Of a DNA stretch of 64,000 nt, positions 45,556 to 56,000 are shown piece after piece. A model generated the notes under the pieces. That model did no database searches. It had not been told where the DNA came from and worked only from the letters and a program-made list of their open reading frames with translations. Position 1 is the first letter of the stretch. Each line of letters starts with the position of its first letter. The position numbers and the translations under genes were made by a program. Source of the stretch: Kwoniella bestiolae CBS 10118. Taxonomy: Eukaryota; Basidiomycota; Tremellomycetes; Tremellales; Cryptococcaceae. The DNA lies in contig NC_089241.1 in assembly GCF_000512585.2 (NCBI RefSeq), positions 744,001 to 808,000 on the forward strand, read 5' to 3'.

Positions 45556-46248
45556 ATGCCTGACGGCTTTGCCTTCGCTAACAGATACAGCTCAGTGTCA
45601 AATGATCCGCAAACGCTCCTGAAGACCGAATGAGCGTTGAATGCGACACTGCCCTTCAAAACGAAAAATAGCGAAGAGTACTTCCAAGCAAGGAGATTAC
45701 TGGGTGATTCCAAGGTGTACGATGCGATTCATGAGATCAATCCAGAAGCTCATGGCGTGATCATGGCTCATTATTTCCCAAGATTGACGCGAGAGGATTC
45801 CACGGTTCATCAACGCGTCAACTGGGCTATGGACATCAGCTTTCGAGCGCTCACCACTGGTTCAATTTCTCATCCTGAGGAACTGGAGTTGCGCGAATTG
45901 CTGGAAGATCCCGAAGTCGATAATGGTGTTTAATCTAGGGACAAAGAAGGTTATGGACGGATCAAGACGATGCACTGCAAGGGTGTCGAACATACCTGGT
46001 GTTTCACGTCTAAAGGTGGGCCTTCGCGCCATGGCGATGATCCGAGCTACGGGTTCAGCTTTACCGTCACCACTCGATACAAGCCTGATGGCACGGTCGG
46101 ACTGAGAGATTTTTCGTCATCGATTCGTGGACCTTCCATTGATTCGATTACATCAAGCATCTCTGAGACACTAAGAGGTGTTGGTAATCGAGTCTTTTCG
46201 ATTGCGCCTTCCGAGCAGGTGGAAGAGACCGATCTGAAGAAACAATAG
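45556..46248 (+). pseudogene. Reading frame broken by two in-frame stops, unknown protein
   Basis: One frame runs from the ATG at 45556 to a final TAG at 46246-46248, with a TGA at 45631-45633 and a TAA at 45931-45933. Between and beyond the stops the frame looks coding. Examples are SEEYFQARRLLGDSKVYDAI, HEINPEAHGVIMAHYFPRLT, RIKTMHCKGVEHTWCFTSKG and DPSYGFSFTVTTRYKPDGTV. I found no intron with good splice sites that removes either stop while keeping the frame; the best candidates use a GTCGAT donor or would be only 24 nt. It is most simply a pseudogene, but mis-read splicing or a sequence error is possible. No family recognised. Confidence 0.5.
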
Positions 46249-47408
46249 TATAGAGATATAACCGCATGGCAGCTTGTTGCGATTTGTTTCGGAGTTTGGC
46301 GATCAATCGAGATATGTAGATGCCACTGGGTAGTCCTACCATGTCAAACCGCGCTCCTCCTTCGCCCTAAGCCCGGATTATTGCTGTGGAGACCCAAATG
46401 ACTGCCTCTTTCCGTACAGTCTGGGAGCACAATATAGTACTGTTCTGACTCTTAGGTCAATAGGTGTCCTTGGCTCGATTTGCAGCTGAGGAAGGGGAGG
46501 ATTGCGGATTGTTATTGAGATGCACTATCGCAAGCATTGCTGCGCCTGAACTTAAATCGCTGCTGTCTCACCTATCATTCGCGTCTGCAACAAGCTTGCT
46601 CGATATCGCGGTGACCCGTCGACTTATAGACTTTCTTGTGATGGCCGACCAGCCGACCACCAGAAATCCGCACTTAGCGGAATAACGTCGTATTGGCATT
46701 CGCTGGAATCTGGATAGTCTGGATTTGCAAATGTCATCAGACCCACTTTACGCTATCTGGTTACGTGGGGTGGTATAAATGATTCCCAATTGACATTTAC
46801 GAATGTGGGGCTCAAGCTAGACCATTGGAGATTGGCGGCTTTTGCTCTCAACGTAAATGCGGGGTGTTGTGCCAGATTGCCGAAGCGGCATTAGTCGACT
46901 CTTCTGTCGAATCGGTTCACGTGCCGTAACAAAGTTAAAAATAGAACTTTTGAAAGGCACAGACAGGATTGGCTTACTTTAGGTCATTTTACACACACAG
47001 TTATTTCACCTGGTCGCATGACATTTCGCCTGCATGCCCCTTTGTCTTATGGGATGTTCTCGGTGATCGCCCGCGGGGCAAATGGTCAAGCCAATCAGAT
47101 TTGAATGCTAGACGCGTCCGTGTGGGAGGGAATGAAGAGACTAGTGCTTTTTTTAGATTCTCACCTGGGGAATCGAGAGGGGCCGCCTTCTTGCTAAGAG
47201 GATGTAACCGGTAAACAAGACGATCTGGAGGGACGCCAGACAAGGAACAGAAGTGGGGGAAGAAAAAGTACTATAAGAGCGTTCTTTTTCTCCTTGGAGC
47301 TATCGATTCATCCCCACATTTTGTTATCATCGATAGGCGAAACCAGCTCGAATACTCATTGTCGATAGCATTTATATACCTCCTATTCCCTCTGAAATTA
47401 TCGACAAC
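46249..47408. promoter_or_regulatory. Upstream region of the Jen-type transporter gene
   Basis: About 1.2 kb holding no supported gene. A short plus-strand frame at 46464-46685 shows no family match. The final 130 bp are pyrimidine-rich, like a leader. Confidence 0.4.
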
Positions 47409-48467
47409 ATGTCACACGTAGAGAGTGGTAAGCTCCACGATCACAGCTCGGAGGAATATGCTCCACAGGTTCACCGTCACTCGGCGTCCGTCAAGGATCA
47501 GCTGGCCACTTGGCACGCCAATCGAGGGGATAAATCATTCGTCAGAGCGATGATCCCTTCATTCAGAGGGACTTACCCTGGTGAAGCTCCTACCACTAAG
47601 AACCCGATCAAGCTCCTGAGAATGGTCTCCCCCTTCGCTTGGCTCATGTTCTTCTCGGTGAGTATTATATTTCAGGAATGCTGGAATGCAATGATACTGA
47701 CTACTTGTTATGATAGGGATGGCTGGCCTGGACCATGTGAGTACACGACTAACCAAAGGAGTCCCGAGAATATTACTGATGTTCTGGATGTGCTGTCTGG
47801 CTCGTGATACAGTGATGGTGAGCATTCGCATCTGTGTAGTAGATTCGCATGGACGATATGCTAAATCCACGATATAGGATACGACTTCTTCTGTGTCAGT
47901 TTGACATTAGATTCCCTCGCAGAGCAATTCGAAGTCAAACCAGCAAAAATCACTACCGCTATCACCTTGACCCTTCTCTTCCGATCCGTCGGTGCCGTCA
48001 TCTTCGGTGTCCTTTCCGATAGATATGGTCGTAAATGGCCTTTGGTCGGTGTGATGCTCTTGATTATGGCTTTCGAGCTGGGTTCAGGATTCTGCAACAC
48101 GTACAAACAATTCTTGGCAATTCGATCGCTCTTCGGGGTATGCATGGGAGATAAGTGTCTATTCATGCTTTAAACGGCTTCAGCAAAGCTAACTCTCTTC
48201 TTTCATTACGTGTCTGGGGTGCTGCGTCTCAAACGTGAGTCAAAGGACCCCCGAAAGTGAACAAAGCAAAAATGCCACATTCTGACAAGTCATACTGTAC
48301 GTAGCGCGCTCGAGAACGTTCCTGCCGAAGCAAGAGGTCTCCTTTTCTCTCGTCTTGTTGGCAAATTCCATGTCCTCCGCCATACGCTGCTCTTCAGGCA
48401 TGGCCCTCCGTCGTTCGATCTCAGCTTGCTCTTCGTCCCTAGCAGCTTGGGCTTGTTTGTCTCGTAA
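47409..48467 (+). pseudogene. Jen-type carboxylate (lactate/pyruvate) transporter, 3'-truncated
   Basis: Six exons: 47409..47657, 47717..47736, 47813..47817 (5 nt), 47878..48150, 48210..48234, 48305 onward. The spliced product starts MSHVESGKLHDHSSEEYAPQ and keeps the Jen/MFS landmarks in one frame: FFSGWLAWTIDGYDFFCVSL, FGVLSDRYGRKWPLVGV, LFGVCMGGVWGAASQTALEN and VPAEARGLLF. That covers about the first four of twelve membrane segments. At about 48340-48352 the homology stops and the strand becomes the complement of MFAP1; the frame then reads 38 unrelated residues to a TAA at 48465. The intron at 48151..48209 starts ATAAGT and ends TTAC. No defect is seen before the break, so the loss of the 3' part looks recent or artefactual. 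Confidence 0.8.
48151..48209 (+). other. AT-AC intron in the Jen-type transporter
   Basis: 59 nt, beginning ATAAGT and ending CATTAC, with a good branch site (GCTAAC) about 15-20 nt from the 3' end. Removing it joins ATG-GGA-G to GT-GTC-TGG-GGT and restores the conserved CMGGVWGA run in frame. No GT-AG pair nearby does so. The ATAAGT donor is like GTAAGT with the first base changed, so this looks like a U2-type AT-AC intron rather than the U12 type (ATATCCTT). Confidence 0.7.
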
Positions 48468-49407
48468 TAGCCTGGATAATTCTCTTGCTCGCCATGCATC
48501 GAACTCGGATGTGGGGTCGAGACCATCAGTGTCGTCCACTGTCTCTTCTACCGTCTGCGCTTCACCTGTGTAGTCATGGTAAGACGATGGTTCAGCGATC
48601 TGAACCTTTGCGGTCGAAAAGGAGATTTACTCACGCTCGGCAAGTTCTCTCCGTATAGTCTCCCCCGCCAATTCCTTACTCGCCAATTTCTTCTCCTCCC
48701 TCATCTCCTCCTCCCTCTTCGCAGCCTCCTCAGCTTCCTGAGCGGCTTTCTCAGCTGTCGTATTCCGTGCGTTCTTGGGCTTGAATACAGGTCGAAAGAC
48801 AGGTTTGGGAGGTTCAGGTTCCGATTCTTCCTCCGAATCAGTCTCGTATTCGCTTGACTGGAAGATCAAAGCATATAAGCTGTAGATCAATGAAGCACGG
48901 GAATATGGACTTACCTCTTCTGCACCGGGTTTGGTCTCTTCCTCTGATTCTTCGTCGGTCTCCTCTTCTGACGATTCCTCTACGAGCGGTGCAACGCATC
49001 AGCGCCGGATAACATAAACTTTTCGACATCTATTATATATATCTCTCTCCTCCTAGCTGAGATAGACTCAAAATATGCAGAAACCTCAACTCACCTTTAA
49101 CACCCCCATCTTTCCCCAACGGCATCTTGGTCCCCCCAACCTTCACACTCCCCAATTCCATCTTGACCCCTCCTCCAGGCATGATCACCCGTCCAGCTCC
49201 GCCAGCTACATAATTCCTATCTATCTGCGTAGCCTCGTGTCGCTTCTTTATCTGTTGATGCTGCTGCTGTTGCCCATCGTCATCTTCGTCTGAATCCGAG
49301 TCGGAGGGAGGTGCGTCAGGCGCTTTACCCTTGAAATAACGGATTTTGGATGGTTTGGGAACGGGTTTGGAGATTGCTGGTCGGACGCCTGTAGGTGGGG
49401 GAGGCAT
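48240..49407 (-). CDS. MFAP1: Spliceosomal protein MFAP1 (microfibrillar-associated protein 1), C-terminally truncated
   Basis: Four exons: 49407..49095, 48979..48915, 48857..48635, 48565..48240. Family landmarks are a proline-rich start, KIRYFKGKAPDAPPSDSDSD, long acidic Glu/Ser stretches, PKPVFRPVFKPKNARNTTAE and DTDGLDPTSEFDAWRARELS followed by LLRDKQAQAARDEEQAEIER and RRAMPEEQRMAEDMEFANKT. In intact MFAP1 this is followed by the most conserved part (FLQKYYHKGAFF and onward, about 100 residues). Here it is replaced after ANKTRE by a frame read from the opposite strand of the Jen gene, ending at 48240. MFAP1 binds the U4/U6.U5 tri-snRNP and is essential where tested, so a truncated sole copy would be surprising. 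Confidence 0.85.
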
Positions 49408-49693
49408 CTTGAGAAGCTGTTGCGAGTGGGTTAAGATAGGAGTGAATAGATAGAAACAGTGAAACGATCATATAGCGTGGATAGGTGTTGTAGCCGACGA
49501 ACGAAGGGAAGCAACAGCAACGAAAGCGGAATCAATTTTAATAGGTGAAATTTCAACGATTCAGCTTCATCCATCCTACTGCTGCTTCATGTTCTTTTCT
49601 CTCTCTGTATCATCTTTGCGCATATCTCAGGCAACAACGCAAGCAGAAGGCTGCAGAGCGAGAGATCACCGGCTTGTCCATTCCATACGAGCA
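49408..49693. promoter_or_regulatory. Short divergent promoter MFAP1 / PPR gene
   Basis: About 0.2-0.3 kb between the MFAP1 start and the PPR gene start. The exact length depends on which PPR Met is used. Confidence 0.5.
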
Positions 49694-52079
49694 ATGCGAG
49701 CTCCCTTTGCTCGGCAGGCATCTAGACGTCTCTTACCATCACTTCAACAATTCAGACCTCCACTCTGTTCAAGATGCCTTCGAGCTATACAGATACGAAA
49801 CAATACCTACAGGAGCGGTAATCCTCAGCGAGAGCGAGTAAGAAAAGCTTCTGCTGAATTCTCTTCGAGAGACAGAGACAGGTATCTGACTCATTCTGGC
49901 CCTAGCTCTGTGAGTAGTATTCCACGAGACTTTGTAGAGTACAGCTGAATTTATGACGCTCAGTCTCGGTCCGGACTGTCCGCTAATGACACAGCCATCA
50001 AAGACAATTTCAATGCCCTGCTCAACCCCTCATCATCATCATCTCCTCCGTCGATCAACCTGACAGACCCGAGAAAAGCCGTAGAAGTGATATATCCCTT
50101 AATTTTCAGAAGAGACCTCCGACCGTTATTGGATGATCACCTAGAACAGGTATCAACGGTACTCACGAGTTCTACCGATAATGTACAGTGGACAAACGAA
50201 GAGCTTCGTCAAGTAACTACTATCTTATCACATTGTTGGGCTCGATCCATATCGCTCAGACATTCAACTGAAAAGGTCGAACTTTTTGAAAATAATTACG
50301 CGGAGTTTGTCATTCATCAAGCTTTGAGGTCCGACCACGAGGGTTTGAAGTTGATCTTGGATCTGTGGGAATCCTCATTGGAGAGACAAGTCAAACTAGA
50401 TTATGTCCTGGGAAAGAGGTTGATTATAGCTTGGGCTGTCTTACGGACAACATTGGCCTTAGAAGAATCACCGGAATTCTCATTCTTAGTAAAAGGTTCA
50501 GGCAGAGAGAATCCAGGAGATGGCCCATCAGAGGTGCTCGGATCAGCTGTGGGAGAGAATGGACCTTACCTCAAAGAATACAGAAATTTGGTGAAGCTCT
50601 CCTACAGGTATGAATGGTCTCAGCAGCGGATAACCAGAGAGATACATGCCCTGCGTAGGAAGGAGAATTACGAGGGTATTATTGCTTTATGGGAGAAATT
50701 CAAGAAAGACGTACTGTCTCTCCCGCACGGGAGTAATATTGGTGGATGGATGAGTCCCACCGAACGAAACGATATATTATCATTGTTTCTCCTGACTTTC
50801 AAACGATCTTCAATCCCCTCAAAATCATTCGATACCCAATTCAACGACGTTGTTGCTCACTGCTCGAAACCGTACCCTCGAGATATCGCTCATACCCTCC
50901 TGGCCCTTCGAGCTAGACCTGGAGAAGCTGGATCCACTGCCAAAGTGGGACAGGAAGTCTTATCGCTAGATCACGAAGATACGCAACGCTCTGGTTCTGG
51001 GAACGCGTTAGACAATATGAGATCTTTGTGGGAACAGACAACAGAAAAAGACTTGAAGATGTATATGATCTATCTTGAGGGGTTAGGGAGGATGGGTGAT
51101 TTAGCTGGACTGAAGGATACGTGGAATGAGTTGGTAAAGGATCAAAAGGCGAGGGAGATATATATGACGGACGAGAAACTGGGTGAGTAAGAGGCGATCC
51201 ATTGTCAGTAATGGTTTGCATTGATAGCTGACATGGAGTTTTGATGGGATTGTAGCCCCTTCATCACCGTTCCCACCTACTCAAGCACTCAATCAGATGA
51301 TCTCCTCGTGTCTACTGATTCCCGACGGTTCATCAATCGCAATTGACCTGTTCTCTCAAGCGGTCTCTCCCTCATCCAGCATCCCCATCAACTTGATTAC
51401 TATCAATACGATTCTGCGGCACCACGCCCGTCAAGGCGACTTACCCTCCATGTCAGCCTTATTCACATTAGCGGAGAAACTCAACCTCAAACCTGATATC
51501 ATCACCTACACAACCCTTGTTCAAGGACTATTACGAGGCGGTAAGATAGACCTAGCAAAGAAAGTGTTGGACGATATGTCATCGCAAGGTATTGCACCGA
51601 ATGAAAGGATGTTCTCGATGTTGATCTCGGATCTATCAAAACTTGGATCTGCAAAATCGTTATCCCATGCTGAGGAGCTGTTGAATTTGATGATTAAGAA
51701 TAAAATGAGGGTCAACGAAGTTACCTGGACTGGGCTTATAAGTGGGTACTTTGATAATGGATGGATCAAGAATGGGTGGGATACCATTACAAGGATGGAG
51801 AGGCAGGGGACAAAGTTGAATAGAGTTGGTTATAATATCTGTTTTCGACATTTCTCATCTGGATCTAGGGAAGGAGGGATTATGGTCTTGTGGGATAAGA
51901 TGTTAAGAGATGGGATTAAGCCTAATAGCGATTCGTACCTTCTGGTCCTGACGCATTTAGTAAAGGAACGGAATTGGAAGGATGCGGAGAAAGTGTTGGA
52001 TGATATGAGGAGGAGAGGGTTCAAGGTGGAGAAAGGGGCTTTGCAGAGTATCGTCAATAGAGTGAGAGATAGGAGATGA
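49694..52079 (+). CDS. Mitochondrial pentatricopeptide-repeat (PPR) protein, 752 aa
   Basis: Three exons: 49694..49909, 49964..51182, 51256..52079. The chosen start (MRAPFARQASRRLLPSLQQF) gives an Arg-rich, acid-free mitochondrial presequence. An in-frame ATG at 49589 would add 35 residues and is less presequence-like. The C-terminal third contains clear PPR repeats with the usual helix-turn-helix pattern: LKPDIITYTTLVQGLLRGGK, IAPNERMFSMLISDLSKLGS, MRVNEVTWTGLISGYFDNGW and IKPNSDSYLLVLTHLVKERN. The long middle part is helical with weaker repeats. Such proteins bind organelle RNA. The RNA target is unknown. Confidence 0.85.
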
Positions 52080-52156
52080 CGTGGAGATGTATACATGCCA
52101 TGTTATTGTGTAGATGAAGTTATAGGAACATTTCTATCATGGCTTGTACATGAATA

Positions 52157-52669
52157 TTATTGCTTGTATATGAATTGCCTGTTGTTTGATGTCTCCTCGT
52201 TGTCCATTGCAGGTAAAGCCTCTTTACCTATGTCCCCACCACCGTGTCTAATACTCAAGCGCTCAATCCGAAGAACGGTCTTCCGAGAGAACCCAAACGC
52301 TGATACCTTGCCCAGGCTATTGCGCATCGAATCCAAGTCAACTAGCTGGCCCACGAGACAGAACGTGATGATACTCAGATACATGAGATAGACCGCCCAC
52401 TCACCCCAATATGACCACATCCTACCGAACCACTTCCCAATAGTAGGCATCACCACGATGCTCAACACCACTTCCAGCTGTCTCAGCGATTCTTCCCATT
52501 CCTCTTGGATCATTGCTTCTAGCTCTGCTTCTGTATCTGCCTGCGAGGATGCATCGGAGTCCGAGTCTGAGTTTGACTCTAGCGAAGACGGGTATGAAGG
52601 TAGAGAGGAGGATGAAGAGGCTGGGGAATGAGCAGGAGGAGGTTTCTGGGATGGGAAGGGGATCGGCAT
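52157..52669 (-). CDS. Mim2-like mitochondrial outer-membrane import factor, 170 aa
   Basis: Single exon from the ATG at 52669. An acidic Ser/Asp-rich N-terminus leads into MIQEEWEESLRQLEVVLSIV followed by VMPTIGKWFGRMWSYWGEWA, which is close to the pattern I know for fungal Mim2 (E-W-E-x-S-L-x-Q-L-E.., V-x-P-x-x-G-K-x-F-G-R.., Y-W-G). Mim2 works with Mim1 to insert helical proteins into the outer membrane. The product is longer than yeast Mim2 (about 87 aa). The last 75 residues have no clear match, so a missed intron after the membrane segment is possible. Convergent with the PPR gene. Confidence 0.6.
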   Translation of the reverse strand: MPIPFPSQKPPPAHSPASSSSSLPSYPSSLESNSDSDSDASSQADTEAELEAMIQEEWEESLRQLEVVLSIVVMPTIGKWFGRMWSYWGEWAVYLMYLSIITFCLVGQLVDLDSMRNSLGKVSAFGFSRKTVLRIERLSIRHGGGDIGKEALPAMDNEETSNNRQFIYKQ

Positions 52670-53067
52670 TGTGAGTAGATTTCTAGTGTTTTTGGTGGGT
52701 GAAGTCGGAAGAGAGGAAGACCGTTCAGTCAGTGAGGTGGAGATTGGGGCGACCAGGAAGGTTTGTCCTCTTTATGTATTTTGTCGTGATTCGGACACAG
52801 AGGATGATAACGTTATGACGATGGGGATGATGATCAAAGTCGTGTATGGTCGATACGCTCGGACCTCGGAACATAAACGACTATACGGTTAGAGGTGGAG
52901 GCAACATACTATAACATACACAACACTGCTACTATCCCTCCTCTATTGACTCATCCTGCTTCTACTCTGCAATCTCATCATCATCATCATCATTAGCATA
53001 GCATAGCATATCCAAGACCTCACATGCTCACCCGCTAGCTGAGGACCATTTGACATTGCTTCGAGCA
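52670..53067. promoter_or_regulatory. Divergent promoter region Mim2-like / MED12, with simple repeats
   Basis: About 0.4 kb between divergent start codons. It contains a CAT/ATC trinucleotide run followed by TAGCA repeats (52974-53010). Confidence 0.5.
52974..53010. repeat. CAT and TAGCA microsatellites
   Basis: Run of five or more cat/atc units followed by three tagca units. Confidence 0.8.
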
Positions 53068-56000
53068 ATGCCACTTCCCACAAGATATCCCCCCGGAGTA
53101 AACCCCTACGCTCCTTCGACTTCCTCCAAAACGCCCAGAACAGGCCATCGTCCGCACCCCCCTGCTAAACCCCCAAAAGCCCTGCTGGACGATGTGGATA
53201 TAGAAGACTTTCATCCTCCCGAATGGAGGACTGTGCTGAACTCCAGGGTCGACTTGGGTATGTCAACTTCACCGTTTCCTTACATCCAAACCGATAGGAG
53301 GTTCAGCTAAGCTCAATTCATTGAATGGATAGGTTACCCCGACTTCTACCCGTCCAGACCTGGATTCGATCAGCCTGAGGATGTGCTAACGGAAGAGAAT
53401 GTAAAAAATGGATTTACGGGGAGGAACTTTATCGCCGTTGGGGTGGGTATACCTATGTCCCCTACATCTACTCCGTGGCTTTGGACGCTGACATGGACAT
53501 CCGACCTGAAAATAGGCTGAGGTCTTCTCGATGCATGGGCCGATACACAACCACCTTTCATCTGGAGGCCTGAACTTGCTCCAGAATCTAGGTAAAGAAT
53601 TGATAGAGAAACGACAGGAAATGATGCCTAAGATAGGGTAAGCTCCAGCCACATCCTTCTGCCTTGTATGTCACGAGCTGATAGACCATGGTTTTCGATC
53701 ACCATAGCGAAAGGTCTTTTCGTATACCTGTTCGAGTGACCTACAACGATACCAAACGACTTCAATTCCTCAACGACCTCGCCAATCCCAACGTCCCCTT
53801 ATACAAATTAATGAGGACACCTGTCCCTCACGGATTCAAAGGGATCGAATTGCTAGATTCGATGTTCTCGCCCAACATCGGACCTTCCGCCAGTGGTCAT
53901 AACAGAACGCCTAGTGGAAGTAGCAACAACAACAAGATACCCTCGAATCCAATACCGCTAGATCGGGCTCTTTGGTTTATCAGGGTACTTGGCTCGAATG
54001 AAATCTCAGCTCATAGAAGCAGAACTCAACCTCAACACCACCAAACGGCCAGTGCCAACCCAAATACGCCTGTTGGAGTCAGTCCAGCAGCAGCTGCTAC
54101 TCCCTCTTCCACCACCACTATCATCACCGCCCCAACATTACAGGTTTCGAGTAATGATTGGTATACTCAGGAGTTCACTAATACCTTCATATCCTGGTTG
54201 AGGGTACAGCTTGGGCAGTTGGCTTTACCTAATATCAATGCCAAATCAACGGTCAAGCCTGGCGTACCTCCCCCGAAGACTTTAGGGGGAACTTTGGGCG
54301 ATGAGAAGCTGAGGAGCAGGTGGTTGACGAAGTGGGAGTATAGGTTCGTTCACCTACGAATTTGCGCACATCGAAACAAAGAGTAAAGCTGATTTCCATC
54401 GCAGTACACAACTCATGAGAGAATTGCATCGACGGCGACTCTTGTCATCTCGTTTACTTAGCGGATGGATGGCGGATTATCTCGGATATGCAAATCTTGC
54501 TCAATTGGGATTTGTGGTTCAAATGATCGGGGAGTACCTTGGAGATATGGTCGAACACGTCTGTAATGCTCGACAGTGTGTGCGAAATGCTTGTGAAAAA
54601 CTCAAAGAGGTAATTCGGCTTCATCATCTTGACGTCAAGTACTACCAGCAGCTAAGCGATCAATCTCAGATTCGATCTTCGCCTGCATCGGATCCTCTGG
54701 CCAAGGTTGATGCCATGCTTACTTCCGTTATCAAGGTGAGTTGCCTGACGCCATCTTGAGAAGATATAAGCTGATGTAGTTCCTAGTCGCTGTGTGAATC
54801 CAAACAAGAGATTCTATTGAGTCCTACCACTTGGAAGCTGCACTCAGACCTTCTTACTACCATCATACCTGACAATATCCTTCGTATCAAGCCAAGAAAC
54901 GAAGCCTTGTGGTTCAGAATCAACGTCGATGAAAGATCATCAAGTCCTAGGCGACAGCAAATGGCAGAAATGCAGGCAAGTGACATTCGCAGCGGAAGCT
55001 GTTCTGCACAGCTGACTCTGAGATTTGCACAGAAACTCGACTCCATCTGCGAAGACACCAACATGCTTGAGCTTACTCGTTCCTTCTTCGATGGTGGATC
55101 TTCGGCTACCAACTCTTCACCGGACATATCGCGCCTCGAAGATAAGATCTTCATCCTGCTCAATTGGGCCATGGGGCTATTTCAGCTCGGTAGTCACCGG
55201 CCATACGCTGTATATACGTTACTCAAACTCTGGCATGACCAACACGAAGAACATCAGGCAAAACAAGCTGAACCGATTGTCATCGACCTTTTCCCCCTTC
55301 TGTACAAATGGTTAGATACATCGTCTGCGGCCCGTAAAGAGGAGAATGTTCAAGCTATCGGTATCACTATCGGTGAAATCACCAGGCAAGGGATGTTCTC
55401 GTACGGAAGGTATCTTCAAGCGCTCATTGCAAAAGGTCAAACAGCCAGAAATCACATACCTGGTCAACCACAATCACATCATCTCGCTTTACTCAGAGCT
55501 CTGCCGATCTTTGTGATTGCGAAAGATCTCGTCCAGCAGCGGAGAATCGCATTGTGTGGCGATGATGTCGATAATAGGATGCGAGACGATGCGGTAGAGA
55601 CTGCTCTGATGGATCAATTTAGAGAGGAAGTCATGGAATATGTTCCAGAGGTATTCGGTGAAAGTAAGTCTACACATCCCAGCTCGAGCTGACACGCAAC
55701 AGTAATATACAAAAACAGCGCAGCACTACGGAATGTCATTGATTATCAGATACCCTGCTCGACCAAGATGTCCCGATATCTCTATGTTCAAGCCAGATTC
55801 TGGCTCGCGCCCGAAGCTGGACGATACCTCAAAGGCGATTCACAAACACCACCAATGGACGCATCGACCTTTGCTCGGATAATGCAAGTGTTTCGAACGT
55901 GTCGAGGCTATGCGACCATAGCGGACTTCATCATCCGGGCACTGCAGGATTCAGAGGATGAAGAAATACTTGATGTCATCATTGATATAGTCAGGAGAGA

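Noticed and set aside
48151..48209. U12-type (minor spliceosome) intron
   Set aside because: The donor is ATAAGT, not ATATCCTT, and the branch site GCTAAC is U2-like rather than TCCTTAAC.
52157..52669. Fragment of the convergent PPR gene
   Set aside because: It has its own ATG, membrane segment and a Mim2-like motif, and it does not overlap the PPR coding region.
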